Source: Fulvia fulva
Lineage: Eukaryota > Ascomycota > Dothideomycetes > Mycosphaerellales > Mycosphaerellaceae
NCBI RefSeq assembly: GCF_020509005.1
Contig: NC_063013.1
Location: 310,001 to 374,000 of the forward strand
DNA: 64,000 nucleotides
Direction: 5' to 3'
The notes under the pieces are model-generated. The model ran no database searches and was not told the DNA's origin. It saw only the letters and a program-made list of their open reading frames with translations. Made by a program: the position numbers and the translations under genes. Of this stretch, positions 31,564-42,545 are shown piece by piece. How positions within the stretch are numbered: position 1 is the stretch's first letter; each line of letters begins with the position of its first letter.

Positions 31564-32688
31564 TGGGTGACGAAAGTCGTGCTTGTCTCTTGAGAAAAGT
31601 CGAACTTGATGTGTTGAGGGTCGCAAGGTGGAGGAACGTCACCAAGCTTTCGGTTTCGGGGTCACAAAACTTGTTGGTCTTTGGGTCAGGAATTGACTGT
31701 CCATTGGGCAGTAGCAGCCTCAGTGGTTTGTTAAGATGGCAGCATGTATGAGTGCCAGGAAGAAAATGAGAGTCGGAGAAAGTGTGTGATTAAGAACGCC
31801 CAGAAGACTTGCTCTGTGGTTGATGTCCTTAGCAAGCATGCAGGCGAGGAAACCTGTTGAGAGAGATGATGTCTGCTGATGGCACCTATGGAGACAGCTG
31901 AGCTTTCGGTTCAGAGGTTCCAGAAGAGATCAGTAGTCGGGTCGGCAAACTGTACCAGGCTTCGCGAAACCCCAGTAAAACGGAAGGAAGTCCTTGTGTG
32001 AGCAGAACGCGCCAGTCTCGTGCTTCCAGTGTGACCAAGGCTGCCCGCCAGGGAATGAAGTTGGCGTCGTCCAGTCCAGTACCCTTTGCCTTGAGAGCTG
32101 TGCCTCAAGACCCACTGGAAGAGGGCGTCCAATCATCTTGCGAAGAACGGTTACCCTGAGTGGTAACCGTTTCTTGAGCTTTGATAGGCTCCTGAGACCC
32201 ACTCCGGTTTGCCAGCATGGAATGATGGACATGAGCAGATCTGGGTCACTCCTCACCATGAAGTGTAAAACGGCGCATGAAGGAGCAGTCGAACAATGCA
32301 GAGGGTACATGCCTTAGATATTCTCCATGTCTTCGTGGCGGTTGTCCTTGCCCGGTCTGGTGGCGATGTGTGTGTGAAACCCCGGAATGTTCTCCTGTAC
32401 TGCCGGGTCTGATGGTCACTGTCGGCTTTGGGCGTACATCTTGCCCGACAACATGACGGTGGACCAGTGTGTAGTATACGACCATGAAATATTTGAGGCG
32501 ACGGTGAGGAACATGGACAGCAATCCGAATTCTTTGATGCCAACACCACCCTTCCGGTCTCCTTCCCCTTCCGGACGACGCACGGAGCACGCCAAGCTTC
32601 ATGTACACATACATCATCAACACCATCAAAGCAATGCCTCATCATCACAACAATCATCTCCATCGGCATCTCCGGGGTAACATCGAGA
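31564..32688. other. Spacer with an imperfect hairpin
   Basis: No supported gene in 1.1 kb. Contains the inverted repeat at 32142-32175. The right end is the promoter side of the dioxygenase gene. Confidence 0.5.
32142..32175. repeat. Imperfect inverted repeat (10 + 5 bp stem)
   Basis: AACGGTTACC and GGTAACCGTT flank a CTGAGT loop. The stem extends by AAGAA/TTCTT after a one-base bulge. It lies in a spacer; it could be a binding site or a structural relic. Confidence 0.65.
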
Positions 32689-34079
32689 ATGGGTAGCGTT
32701 GAGGTATTGACGCCAGGACCAGTCGGCCAGCCAGACATCGGCTATGCTCCTGACCTGGACAAATACTTGGCGAGAGTGCAAAGAAGGCAACAAGCTGAGA
32801 AGCTTCAGAACAGCTTACCAGATGGATTCCCGCGAGAGCTGAAGTCGGATCTGGTTTGGGATGGTAGCTTTATTGCTGAGAAGTACAATTGGACGTATAA
32901 GCTCAACGAAGCAGAAGTGCAGGAGATTAAGGATGCTTGGAGGCACTTCAAATGTTCGCCATCTCTCACATCTACTTGGGAGATACATACATACTGATCA
33001 CAGATCACAGCCTTGGGCAAGCCACTGGGCTTCATTGACCAAGAAACGTTTCCACTACCAAAGCTTCACACAGCCCTGCGAGAGATCTCAGTTGAGCTAC
33101 ACAATCGCAGAGGCTTCAAGGTCTTACGAGCCTTGCCCGTGGCAAAGCACTCCACTGAAGACAATGTGATCATCTACGCCGGTGTCTCCGCTCATGTTGC
33201 TCCAGTCCGCGGCCGGCAGGACCACCAGATCGAAGGCAAGCCAGCAGATGTCGTTCTGAACCACATCAAAGACATGTCCCAGATCGTGGATGCCAGCAAG
33301 ATCGGTGCTCCAGCGTATACCACGGAGAAGCAAGTCTTCCATACTGGTGTGGGTGATGTTATTGCTCTTCACTGCCCTTCGGAGGCAGCCGCGGGAGGAG
33401 AGTTGAAGCTCTCTTCATCGTGGACTGTGTACAACGAGCTTGCGAGGACGAGACCGGATCTGATTCGAACTCTGGCAGAGCCTTGGGCTTCTGAGAAGTG
33501 AGCAATACAAACGCAGTCAATCTCGATCATCGCTAACAAAACCTACAGCTTCAGCGGCACAGGCCAGAAATTCACACTTCGTCCTCTCCTACATTACCCC
33601 CCAGAAACAGCATCTGACCCGGAGCGCATGATCATCCAGTATGCACGAAGGACTTTCACAGGCTACTGGGGCCTCCCAAGACCCTCCGACACCCCAGCAA
33701 TCACCGAAGCACAAGCTGAAGCGCTTGATGCACTGCACTTCCTGGCTGAGAAACATGCCGTCACTCTCGACTTTAAGCAAGGCGATGTCCAATATGTCAA
33801 CAATTTGAGCATCTTCCATGCTCGATTGGCTTTCACGGATACGCCGGAGAAGCAGTATGTATCTTCAGATTCGTCGAGGTGGGACAGAACTGACAAGCTT
33901 CTAGACGACATTTGATCCGCCTGTGGCTTCGAGATCCGGAACATGCTTGGAAGACGCCGGAAGCGCTCAAGTCGAGATGGGATGGCGTATATGCCAATGT
34001 GAAGCCTGAGAATAGCGTTTGTCCTCTGCAGCCTCGCATTCGAAGTTCCAGTGCCGGAACTACTGCGACGACCAAGTAG
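32689..34079 (+). CDS. TauD/TfdA-type Fe(II)/2-oxoglutarate dioxygenase, HxG variant
   Basis: Four exons: 32689-32953, 33011-33497, 33549-33854 and 33905-34079 (about 410 residues). All three introns are 50-57 nt and keep phase. The protein follows the fungal TauD-like pattern: LGKPLGFIDQETFPLP; a metal-site block QVFHTGVGD; SSSWTVYNEL; RPDLI; a distal His in LSIFHAR; and a C-terminal RHLIRLWLRDPE with the Arg expected to hold 2-oxoglutarate. In this superfamily the proximal metal motif is normally HxD. Here Gly (codon GGT, about 33344-33355) stands where Asp is expected. HxG or HxA is typical of Fe/2OG halogenases, but loss of activity is equally possible. Substrates of fungal TauD-like enzymes are often sulfonates or unknown small molecules. 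Confidence 0.8.
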
Positions 34080-34805
34080 TGCGTAGTTGGCTGCTGTGCT
34101 AAATGCTATCGCCTCACTGCAAAAGTGGCCGCTGGCGGACATATCTCGACGCACCCAAGACTTACGCAAAATTAGCCATGCGGCGGAGTTGAACGATGCA
34201 TCGGAGCACTCAATCTTTAAGATCTATCGACATGAAGAGCGTATCTTGTTCGTTCACATCCATCAGACGCTGGGTACTCAATGTGGTTGACATGTCAGCG
34301 ACTACAGACCTCTGTGCGCTCAATGAGAACTTCTCTAAACAGCATGATCGCCGAGATGCGCAAAGAGTGTGCGCGTGCACACCATTCAACTCAGTGCAGA
34401 AGCGTTGCGATTTCCCACCAACAATGGTGCAAGCACAGCATGCAAAGGGAGCACCCGCAAAAACAAGCATCGCAGCCGAAGTGTGGCTCCCACAGCTACA
34501 CCTTGGCTGCGTAACACTGTTATCTTTGTGGCCAACGCAAGTGGAAGCGCCACGACATTGGCATGGGGTCGACGCATGGCACTGCGTGTACTGCGTGGGA
34601 GCACGAGGTCTGGAGCGTTCGTGCTGCATGGCGTGCGATGGTGTCATCTGAATGGGTTCTGGGCAATTCTCAGCGACAATGGCCAATACTTCGGACATCC
34701 CGTCCTGGGACATGTTAAGATAAAGGCTGTAGCGTCGGATCTCAGTGCTGTTGACTTACTCCGAAGTACAGTACCTGCCAACGGTGCAAGAAGCATATCT
34801 TATAA
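34080..34805. other. Spacer upstream of the MUP1-like permease
   Basis: No clear gene. It may hold the first exon of the permease: an ATG at 34652 starts a 20-codon frame ending at a GTTAAG donor at 34714, and splicing to an AAG acceptor at 34885 would restore the permease frame. A TATAAA word lies at 34801-34806. Confidence 0.4.
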
Positions 34806-36759
34806 ACCGGCACGATTTCGTCGCTGCTGCATCGCGTTGGATTCAAGTCTGGGTCTGAGAAGCCGGACGAGCAGTACTTACCAAGAGGAGCATCAGTAAC
34901 ATCACATGGAGAAGTTGAAGTCTCGGATGGTGACCTGAATTATGTCGGCGATCACGGCGGAAACACGCATGAGATTGCGTACCAGGAAGCAAGTGGCGCC
35001 CCAGTCGAGACACAGTCGCCGTTGGGATATGCTGTTGGTCCAGTGACGATCGTCTTCCTGAACCTGAGCAAGATGGTCGGGACCGGTATCTTCTCAACCC
35101 GTAAGTCAAAACCACCCACTTCAACAGGACAATACCAAACACTAACACCAAAAAGCCTCCTCCATCCTCGCCGGCACCGGCTCCGTCGGCCTCAGCCTAA
35201 TCTTCTGGTTCCTCGGCCTCCTCACATCCCTCTCCTCCCTCTCCGTCTACCTAGAATACGCCGCCTACTTCCCCTCTCGCTCCGGCAGCGAAGTCGCCTA
35301 CCTCGAACAAGCCTACACGCGCCCCAAATGGTTCTTCCCCACAACCTTCGCCATCCAATCCATCATCTTGTCCTTCAGCAGCGGCAACGCTATCGTCATG
35401 GCCAAGTACCTATTCGCCATCGGTGACTACACTGCGTCACCATGGGCACAGAAGGGGCTCGCGATTGGATGCTATACGATTGCGTTGGCGTTTGTGTTGT
35501 TTCATACGAAGACGAGTTATTTGCTTTCTAATGCGATTGAGATGGTCAAGCTGATTACGTTGATATTCATATCGATTACGGGGCTGGTTGTGTTGGGTGG
35601 GCATACGGCGGTGGAGAGACCGAGGGCGGATTTTCAGAATGCGTTTGAGGGGGAGGCGAGTGCGTATGGGGTTACGAATGCTATGTATAAGACCATCTTT
35701 GCGTATGCTGGGTATGAGAATGCGTTCAATGTTGTTAACGAGGTCAAGGTAAGTCGAAACCGCGATTGTCTATCGATTAACCAGCTGACTTGTCACAGAA
35801 TCCAGTCAAGAGCATTCGCAACAATGGCTTCAGCGCTGTCGTGCTCGTTGCCGTCTTGTACGAGCTATGCAATGTCGCGTTCTTCGCAGCCAGTAAGTCA
35901 ACCAGCACTCGATCCGGACCAATTCCTGACATCATCCGCAGTAACCAAGGACGAAATCCTCGAAGGCAGAGAAATCGCAGCCAGCCTCCTCTTCACCAAA
36001 GTCTTCGGCAACCACGGTGCTGTCCGCGGCCTGAACTTCCTCATCGCCCTCTCCTCCTTCGGCAACTTGATCGCTGTGCTACTCGGTACCTCTCGCATGA
36101 TCCGCGAATGCGGACGTCAAGGTGTCCTGCCCTGGCCAAAGTTCTGGGCCTCGACGAAGCCGTTTGGAACTCCTGCTGGACCATACTTCATTAAGTGGTT
36201 CTTAACCATTGTTATCATCCTAGCTGTTCCAGCTGGTGATGCCTTCAGCTTCATCACGGATCTTCAGGTATACCCGTCGAGTGTGTTCAGCCTCTTGATG
36301 GGAATTGGGATTCATATCCTTCGCCACAATAGAAAGAGACTCGGGTTGCCGCGACCATCTTTCAAGGCCTGGAACGTCGTTCTCATCTTCAACATCGCTG
36401 TGCAGCTCTATCTTATCATCATGCCATGGTATACGCCCACGGAAGGTGCGACTGGCGGCGATGTATCATTCTGGTATGCGACGTACGTGGTTACTGGTAT
36501 CGGCATCCTCCTCATCTGTGGGGCGTACTATGTCGGATATATTGTCGTCTTGCCGAGAGTCAAGAACTACAAGCTCAGGCAGGAGCTGATCGAGCTCGGT
36601 GATGGCGCGCAGACGCATGTGCTTAGGAAGATTGCAGTCAGTCAGGTGGAGGAGTGGGATCGCTTGCATGATGCGAATGGGCATAGGCTCGTGCCTGAGT
36701 GGAGTAGTCAAGAGCACGCTGCCGACGTGACAGTCCTCGCTGAATCGAAGAATGGATAG
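34806..36759 (+). CDS. MUP1-like amino acid (methionine-type) permease, 5' end unresolved
   Basis: APC-superfamily transporter of the fungal plasma-membrane methionine permease type. Exons in frame: 34806 (limit of the open frame) to 35100, 35156-35748, 35799-35892 and 35942-36759. Introns are 49-55 nt with GTAAGT donors. About 12 hydrophobic segments are visible. The first contains MVGTGIFSTPSS, the substrate-backbone-binding G-x-G region of APC carriers. FEGE..AYGVTNAMY and NPVKSIR are typical for this subfamily. No ATG occurs in frame before TM1, so a short upstream exon is needed (see the spacer to the left). The C-terminal tail of about 70 residues is hydrophilic and likely cytosolic. 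Substrate assignment rests on family resemblance only. Confidence 0.8.
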
Positions 36760-37003
36760 ATGCGGCACTGATGGACTCAATTGCAATTAGGGAATACCTT
36801 TGTGGGGTGTTTGCTAGCTGTACAGCCTGATTCTTATAGCGGCTCGGGAGTGCCTTGACCACCAAATTCCTCCCTGCATATCGACCGCGTAACACCGCCT
36901 CAGACAGAACTTTCACACCCAAAGCATACAGAGTCTTCGACAGCATCATAGAGCCTACAAATACCTCGAAGCAGACCACGCGGCGCGACGCTATTCCTCG
37001 AAG

Positions 37004-37984
37004 ATGTCCGCCACTACCACCGCCATCACCACGAAGACCCGTGAGTATCGCTACCCTCATCAACACAATATCACATGCTGCGGCATCACGTCACACGAAA
37101 TCACATGCCATGATATTACAAGCGGCAACCTTCACGTGCTAATCACTTTCACAGACGTGAAATCAGGCCCAAAGGGCAAAGGCGGCGTCCCGAGCAAGCG
37201 TCCCCTCCGCGACGAGGACGATGACAAGGGCAGCGACGAGGACGCTGGCGACGGCGGCAAGAAGAAGCCAGCCAGTAAGGTGCCACGCGCCTACAACGAC
37301 GGCATCGGCACCGCCGCCAGCGAGCGGTTCGGCCTCCCCAACGACATCGCCATCAGCTCCATAGAGCTGCTCACCTACTTCCCGAAGCACGCCGCGCTCT
37401 GGCCAGAGCTCCTCCTCCGCCTTGTCCGCAACGACTTCTCCCTCCCAGAATGTGCAGTCCGCCAGCTCTACGCCCGTGGCAACCTCGACAAGGCCGAGTT
37501 CACCCGCCGATACGCCTCCCTACGCAAGGCCGCCAAGACAGCAGGGCAGAGGAAGTTCAATGACCCTAACTTCACCCTCACAAGCTACAAGAATGGCCAG
37601 AACCAGCAGCCCGGTCACCCAGACCTCCAACCATACACCATGGCCGATGTCCCAGCTGGCGGCCAAATCGAGCACCTCTACCATGTCAACCGTATGACGG
37701 TCCCAGCTGCACCACCGCCAAACATTCCGCTGAACCAGGCTCGTGCAACACTGGCTGATCTGGCAAATGGCGTTACGCAGCATCCACCACCGGGACAAAG
37801 AGGTGTGCTGACTAAGTGCATCCTGTGGGCGATAGCGAACAGCCAGGATGCCAATTACGATACCCACAACCTTATGACTATCGTGAATATGGCGGGCAAC
37901 AACTTTGTGCCAGATGCTGGCGCGAACACTTTGACTTGGGATCAGGATGGGATGACGGATACGCAAACTATCCCGCGACCATAA
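37004..37984 (+). CDS. Hypothetical protein, family C copy 1
   Basis: Exons 37004-37040 and 37155-37984 give 288 residues. The intron (114 nt; donor GTGAGT, branch-like CTAATC, acceptor CAG) has no in-frame stop, so an unspliced longer form is possible. After a Lys/Asp/Gly-rich N-terminus come blocks shared with the gene at 39756-40641: AYNDGI against GYNDAI, IELLTYFPK against VEILTFFPH, QLYARGNLDK against QLYARGGLEK, a basic AAKTAGQRKFN stretch, and ANGVTQ against ANGVTN. No known domain is recognised. The two copies are about 2 kb apart in the same orientation, with one unrelated small gene between them, suggesting an old tandem duplication. Confidence 0.7.
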   Translation: MSATTTAITTKTREYRYPHQHNITCCGITSHEITCHDITSGNLHVLITFTDVKSGPKGKGGVPSKRPLRDEDDDKGSDEDAGDGGKKKPASKVPRAYNDGIGTAASERFGLPNDIAISSIELLTYFPKHAALWPELLLRLVRNDFSLPECAVRQLYARGNLDKAEFTRRYASLRKAAKTAGQRKFNDPNFTLTSYKNGQNQQPGHPDLQPYTMADVPAGGQIEHLYHVNRMTVPAAPPPNIPLNQARATLADLANGVTQHPPPGQRGVLTKCILWAIANSQDANYDTHNLMTIVNMAGNNFVPDAGANTLTWDQDGMTDTQTIPRP

Positions 37985-38369
37985 GGGAGTGACATCGGAG
38001 GCGACTTCTACTTCGAGTACTTGAACAGCGTCTAAGCGTTCGGTTTTGGCTTTGGCTATGGCGGGCAATTTTGATCGGGCAGAGCGATAGACGCGATTAC
38101 GGGGTGTTGTTCGGCGAAGTTTTCGACAGATCAGAGTGAATGGGTAAAGGGACAAGGCCGTAAAGTCCTTGGCATGTGTCAATTGATTCTGTTCATCTCG
38201 TGAGCCCTGCGCCACAATTTCCATACATCCTCCCTTCCTCTCTCGCTTCTGAGTACGCCTTGCTCAGACCACTCCATCGAAAGGCTCTCCAGAGTCCCTG
38301 ACGGAACGCAGACGACGGAACACTACATACCAGTACGCTCTATCCATTCCGACCCGAGAATCCGCAACG
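37985..38369. other. Spacer between two small genes
   Basis: 385 bp with no supported gene; it serves as the 3' region of one gene and the promoter of the next. Confidence 0.5.
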
Positions 38370-38969
38370 ATGCTTCTAAAAGACTCCAAACCCGATCGCA
38401 AGGTCCGTCGAAAGAATGTCCTCGAGACCAGTAAGTATTAATCTACTCCATGCGCACTAGTTCCGACATATGGCTAATGGGTAGTAGTCAGGGTTGTCCG
38501 CAAGCCCAGCGCAATCATCATCACCGACGATACCGAGGACAGGATGCTACGCGGCTTGTCCACCGTCTCACTTCCCGACCGCACCGAGGACAAGTCCCTC
38601 CCAGACACCTCCCCAACGGTCGATGTCGAGAACTGCAACACCACCATCCGCCAGCTCCTCGAGAAGCGCAAAGAACCACTCTCCGATGGCATTGCCGCTA
38701 TGGTGGCCACCGCCCGCGACAAGGATCACTCAGCTGCCAACATCCTCACCAAACAGAATGTCGGTCGCCTGATGGTTGTGTTCCTCGAGGACGAGCCAGA
38801 GGTGTGGGAGGTTGTCGAGATTGGAGGAAGCATCCGCTTGCAGCGTGTACCAGTCGACATCGAGGCTCTTCGTGTCGAGGGGCTGATCTGTCTCGATCCT
38901 CGACTAATATCGGTTGAGGACTTGTTGAAGATGTTTGGTGGCAACGGCGAGGTCGGTACAGCTTCTTAG
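38370..38969 (+). CDS. Hypothetical 181-residue protein
   Basis: Exon 1 is 38370-38430 (20 codons, start MLLKDSKPD). The intron begins with donor GTAAGT at 38431, and exon 2 starts at 38485 or 38488. The acceptor is a TAGTAG tandem, and both choices keep the frame, differing by one residue (ETIVRVV or ETIRVV). The product is basic at the N-terminus, then mixed charged with alternating hydrophobic stretches (GRLMVVFLEDEPEVWEVVEI) that look like a small folded alpha/beta domain. I do not recognise the family. It sits between the two family C copies and may belong to the same locus. Confidence 0.55.
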
Positions 38970-39755
38970 AACTATGAGGAGAACGTAGCGAGGATGGAAG
39001 AGATGGGTTGGAGGAGGATGGTTCATGTCTAAGGACAATGTAAGAGGCTAAGCTGTCACTGGCCTGCCAGAGTATAGCACGAGTGTATTGAGGTTATGCT
39101 GCCCGAGAAGGGCATCATGGCTTCCGAATTAGCATCGCAGAAGCGCAGCGAGATGTCTTGCACTAGCTGTACGACCAGTATCTCACTTCGGGCAATCTAG
39201 TAATGTGGCCATACACGTACGCTTGTCGAGATTATCGTAGATAATCTGGACGCATTGTTGTAGATGTCCCTGTGTGCTGTCCTCTACATCTCATCCTATC
39301 CCGCTCTTTGATCACTCTCTTTGTCCCCCTCTGAGTGTCGTATGAGATTGAATCCTAACCTGGCTCGTGGCATCCTCGATCGTGCTCTTATGGGGTTGTA
39401 GGCACTGAGCTTCTCGTTCAATCAGTGCAGCTTGGCGCTTGCTCGCGAGCTCAGCACAGCGAGGCGAAGGAAGATCGTCGAGGCTGGTGAGAAGACCGAG
39501 GGCTCGGTAGGTTAACATGGACACGAAGGAGAGCATTAGCAGGCTGTATCCTGCTTTCGTGCCTGAAATCGAGCCATGCTGGGCATCCTGGAGCTATTCA
39601 GCGGCGTAGAATGGCCATATTCCGCAGTCCAAGATCTTTCACACGTTCGAAATTCGCCACATCTCCTGAAATTCACACCACCCAACCCTCCCACAACCAC
39701 CACCACACCACCCCAAATCGCGTCGAGCACAGCACTACTACCAGCAGTCATCGCC
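38970..39755. other. Spacer with a short perfect inverted repeat
   Basis: No supported gene. An 8-bp perfect inverted repeat, AGATTATC-GTA-GATAATCT, lies at 39229-39247. The right end is the promoter of family C copy 2. Confidence 0.5.
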
Positions 39756-40641
39756 ATGTCTCAACCCCCTCCCTCTCCATCCATCGCCGCCGCCGGCGAC
39801 GCGCTCCTGAAAGCCGTCGAAGGACGCGCCACAGGCAAAGGCTCACGTGGACCTTACTCGGGTGGCTACAACGACGCCATCGCAAGCGCCGTTCGGCCGG
39901 AGGCAGAGCCTCCTCGCATGATCATGGGCGCCGTCGAGATCCTCACCTTCTTCCCGCACATGATGCAGTGGCCAGACGCCCTCTTCCGCCTTCTTCGCAG
40001 CGGCTGGACGTCCAGCGATATTGCTACAGCTCAGCTGTACGCTCGTGGAGGGCTGGAGAAGGATGACCACATGAAGCGGAATCAGGCTCTTCGTCAGCAG
40101 GTATGTTGCACCAAGGGCAGTGGTCTCTTACGGATGCTAGCAGTCTTCCTTCCCAGATGAGCACCGCCGGCAACGAGAAACTCGGCGTCAACGACTTCAC
40201 CAAGCGAGGCTACGCCCAGCACGCAGAACTCCAACCCTTCACCGCCGCCAAGTTCAACTACGACACTACAGGCTGGAACCCACCACACGGTAGGTCATAC
40301 ATACCCACACCCTCGCCCTCTCAAAAGATTCTTCCCTAGCTAACACCCCTCCCCTAACAAGCAAAACCCTCATCCCCCTTCCTACCAACCTCTCCGACGT
40401 CGCCAACGGCGTAACCAACTGGCCCCAAGGCGAAGACCGCGGCCTCTTCACCAAGGTAATGGAGTGGGCTCAAGCCAACAACGTCCTGCACCAGTACACT
40501 GTCCGCGACGTCATGAGGTTGGCGAATGACCAGGCGAATGGGATTGGAGGATTACCGGCAGAGGCGCGGACGCATGAGTGGGATCAGGGAGGACTTGAGA
40601 GGACGAGGGGGATTGTGAAGCCGTGGATGCGTGGTGGATAG
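39756..40641 (+). CDS. Hypothetical protein, family C copy 2
   Basis: Three exons, 39756-40100, 40157-40289 and 40340-40641, give 259 residues. Introns (56 and 50 nt) have donors GTATGT and GTAGGT and acceptors CAG and TAG. The second acceptor is chosen because it alone restores the frame matching copy 1. Shared blocks with 37004-37984 run the length of the protein (GYNDAI, VEILTFFPH, QLYARGGLEK, LSDVANGVTNWP, LFTKVMEWA). This copy lacks the charged N-terminal extension and has a shorter linker. No known domain. A role cannot be inferred beyond the tandem arrangement. Confidence 0.65.
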
Positions 40642-41042
40642 GGAGACGTACGGAGTGCAGGAGGCGTACCATGCCGATGAAGGGGTAGTCGGGGGTGATT
40701 GTCGTGGCGTGAAGGTATGGAGAGGAGGTAATGCAGGACGCGCTTTGGCCGTCTTGCGCCTCGTGCGATATTGTCGCTGCGAAAGTTCTTTGCTCTTGAT
40801 TGCGGCTTTGGACTGATAGCCGGTGGTTGGCACGTACGAGAGTGCCGCGTCGTGCAGTGCCTGGGTCAGAAGATACCCAGTATGCGTAACGACCAATGAT
40901 GGTGAAACAAGAAAATGCCTTAAAAAGAGGCCAATCATCCAAGTCATCTCACATTAATGTCTATTAAAGTCGTAAAATCGTAGTGTATCGTAAATCCTCC
41001 CAAACGCCCTCCCAATGCCTCCATCATCCCCATCTATCGTCC
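40642..41042. other. Convergent 3' spacer
   Basis: Lies between the ends of family C copy 2 and the GH64 gene; no gene seen. Confidence 0.5.
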
Positions 41043-42545
41043 TCATCCAGACCCACCCACGATGAAAGTCAACATCTTCGGCGTCATACTCGTAACAAGT
41101 CCCGCCTGATCCTCCCCATAACTCGGCGACACATCATCGTACGAGAAGGCATATCCCTTCTGGTCAACTTCCATCTCATGTACAAGTCTGCTGTAATGGT
41201 TCATAGGCCTTGTGTCCACGGCTCGTTTCTGGTCTGCGGCGTAGTAGTGCCTTGGGCCCAGAGCAGGCTGGATATTACCACCTGGGATCAAGAACGAGGC
41301 GCGATTGAAAGCGGCGCAGAGACGTGGGACGACGGCCTGATGCACCTCGTTGTCGCCGGCCTGGACGGTGAAGGGACCTGTGTTGCAGCCGAAGATGTCG
41401 ACGTTGTTGGGTTTGGGGTAGCCGCGGTTGTCGCCGGCGCAATTGAGGGTGCTGCCTGTGACGCGGCATGTGACGTTGCCGGGTTTAGCTTGTGTGTTGA
41501 TGGTGAGGTCGTGGGTTTTGTAGTAGTTCCAGACATCGTCGACGTATTTAGCGAAGTATGTGCCGAAAGCAGCCTTGTTTTGTGATTGTATGAGGTTGGG
41601 TGCCAGGACGCGGATGAGCTCTCCATTGGGTTTGTATGTGCAAAGTTGATCCCATGGTCTGCCGTCGATTTCCTTCTGTGCTTTGAGTCCCTCGCAGAGA
41701 GCGGTGGCTGCGTTCGCTGGTGTGCCAAAGACCGAATGGTTTTTGCCACTCGCTTCCATCATGTCGATGCCAAGTGGAAGTCCAACAAAGTCAACAGCAG
41801 TGATGTCGGCCCAGAGACCAGATGCCTTGGTCCAAGTGAGTTCACCAAAAGCATAGTTGATCTGCGAATTCGCGTCGTTTGGGTTGACAGCTGCAGGCTC
41901 AACAAGCCCAGTACCCGTGGGTGTTTTCACAATGTAGAACTTGAGCGGACCCTCAGAGATCCAGACACGCGAGCTGGAGATGTACCCAGGAAGCGTGATC
42001 GGTAATGTTGAGTTTGGCTTGCCGATGGGTATTGCAATGTTGTCCTTGACGGGCACCGGCGTTGCAGAAGATGTGGTTGGATAGACCCATTGGCCATTTT
42101 GACCCAGCATGATGAAAGAACCCTTCTCGTCCAGGCCAGAAATGGTGACCATGAGGTTCTGCGTATGCCAATTGTTGATAAACTTGAGCTGTAGCCTGCC
42201 GTCTGCAGCGGCGGCAATGGCTTCGACATTATATGTGCCATTGGTGTTCGCTCTCGTTCCATTGTAGTCTGGGTGGAGATATGACTGAGCCGTCAGGTTT
42301 CGTCCATTGGCGGGGACTGGGTAAGTGTCTGGTATCGATATTGCTTGTGTCGTTGTGTCGTTGGAATATAACGATGCTGTTTCTGTCACTGTGTCGTTGG
42401 AATACGTCGTGGCATTAAGTGTGTTGTCCTTGCTGATCAAGATGTCTGATCTCGTAGCACCTTCTGTTGTGACGATCGGAGCGGATGATACCAGAGAGGA
42501 TAGCCCTAGTAGACATGAGAACGATGTTATCGATCCAAGATGCAT
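41043..42545 (-). CDS. Secreted GH64 beta-1,3-glucanase
   Basis: Single-exon frame of 500 residues. An N-terminal signal peptide (MHLGSITSFSCLLGLSSLVSSAP) is followed by a Thr/Asn-rich segment with several N-glycosylation sequons, then a GH64-type catalytic region: LQLKFINNW, TISGLDEKG, NYAFGELTW with the likely catalytic Glu, ADITAVDFVGLPLGI with the likely catalytic Asp, and later CNTGPF and a C-terminal YDDVSPSYGED. GH64 enzymes cleave beta-1,3-glucan, in bacteria releasing laminaripentaose. In fungi they are secreted and thought to act on cell-wall glucan, either their own or a competitor's. The gene is divergent from family D copy 1 across a 2-kb spacer. Confidence 0.88.
   Translation of the reverse strand: MHLGSITSFSCLLGLSSLVSSAPIVTTEGATRSDILISKDNTLNATTYSNDTVTETASLYSNDTTTQAISIPDTYPVPANGRNLTAQSYLHPDYNGTRANTNGTYNVEAIAAAADGRLQLKFINNWHTQNLMVTISGLDEKGSFIMLGQNGQWVYPTTSSATPVPVKDNIAIPIGKPNSTLPITLPGYISSSRVWISEGPLKFYIVKTPTGTGLVEPAAVNPNDANSQINYAFGELTWTKASGLWADITAVDFVGLPLGIDMMEASGKNHSVFGTPANAATALCEGLKAQKEIDGRPWDQLCTYKPNGELIRVLAPNLIQSQNKAAFGTYFAKYVDDVWNYYKTHDLTINTQAKPGNVTCRVTGSTLNCAGDNRGYPKPNNVDIFGCNTGPFTVQAGDNEVHQAVVPRLCAAFNRASFLIPGGNIQPALGPRHYYAADQKRAVDTRPMNHYSRLVHEMEVDQKGYAFSYDDVSPSYGEDQAGLVTSMTPKMLTFIVGGSG

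Noticed and set aside
35022..35426. Plus-strand 134-codon frame overlapping the MUP1-like permease
   Set aside because: Only its first part is the permease exon; after 35100 it reads through the GTAAGT intron into Arg/Pro/Leu-rich shadow sequence.
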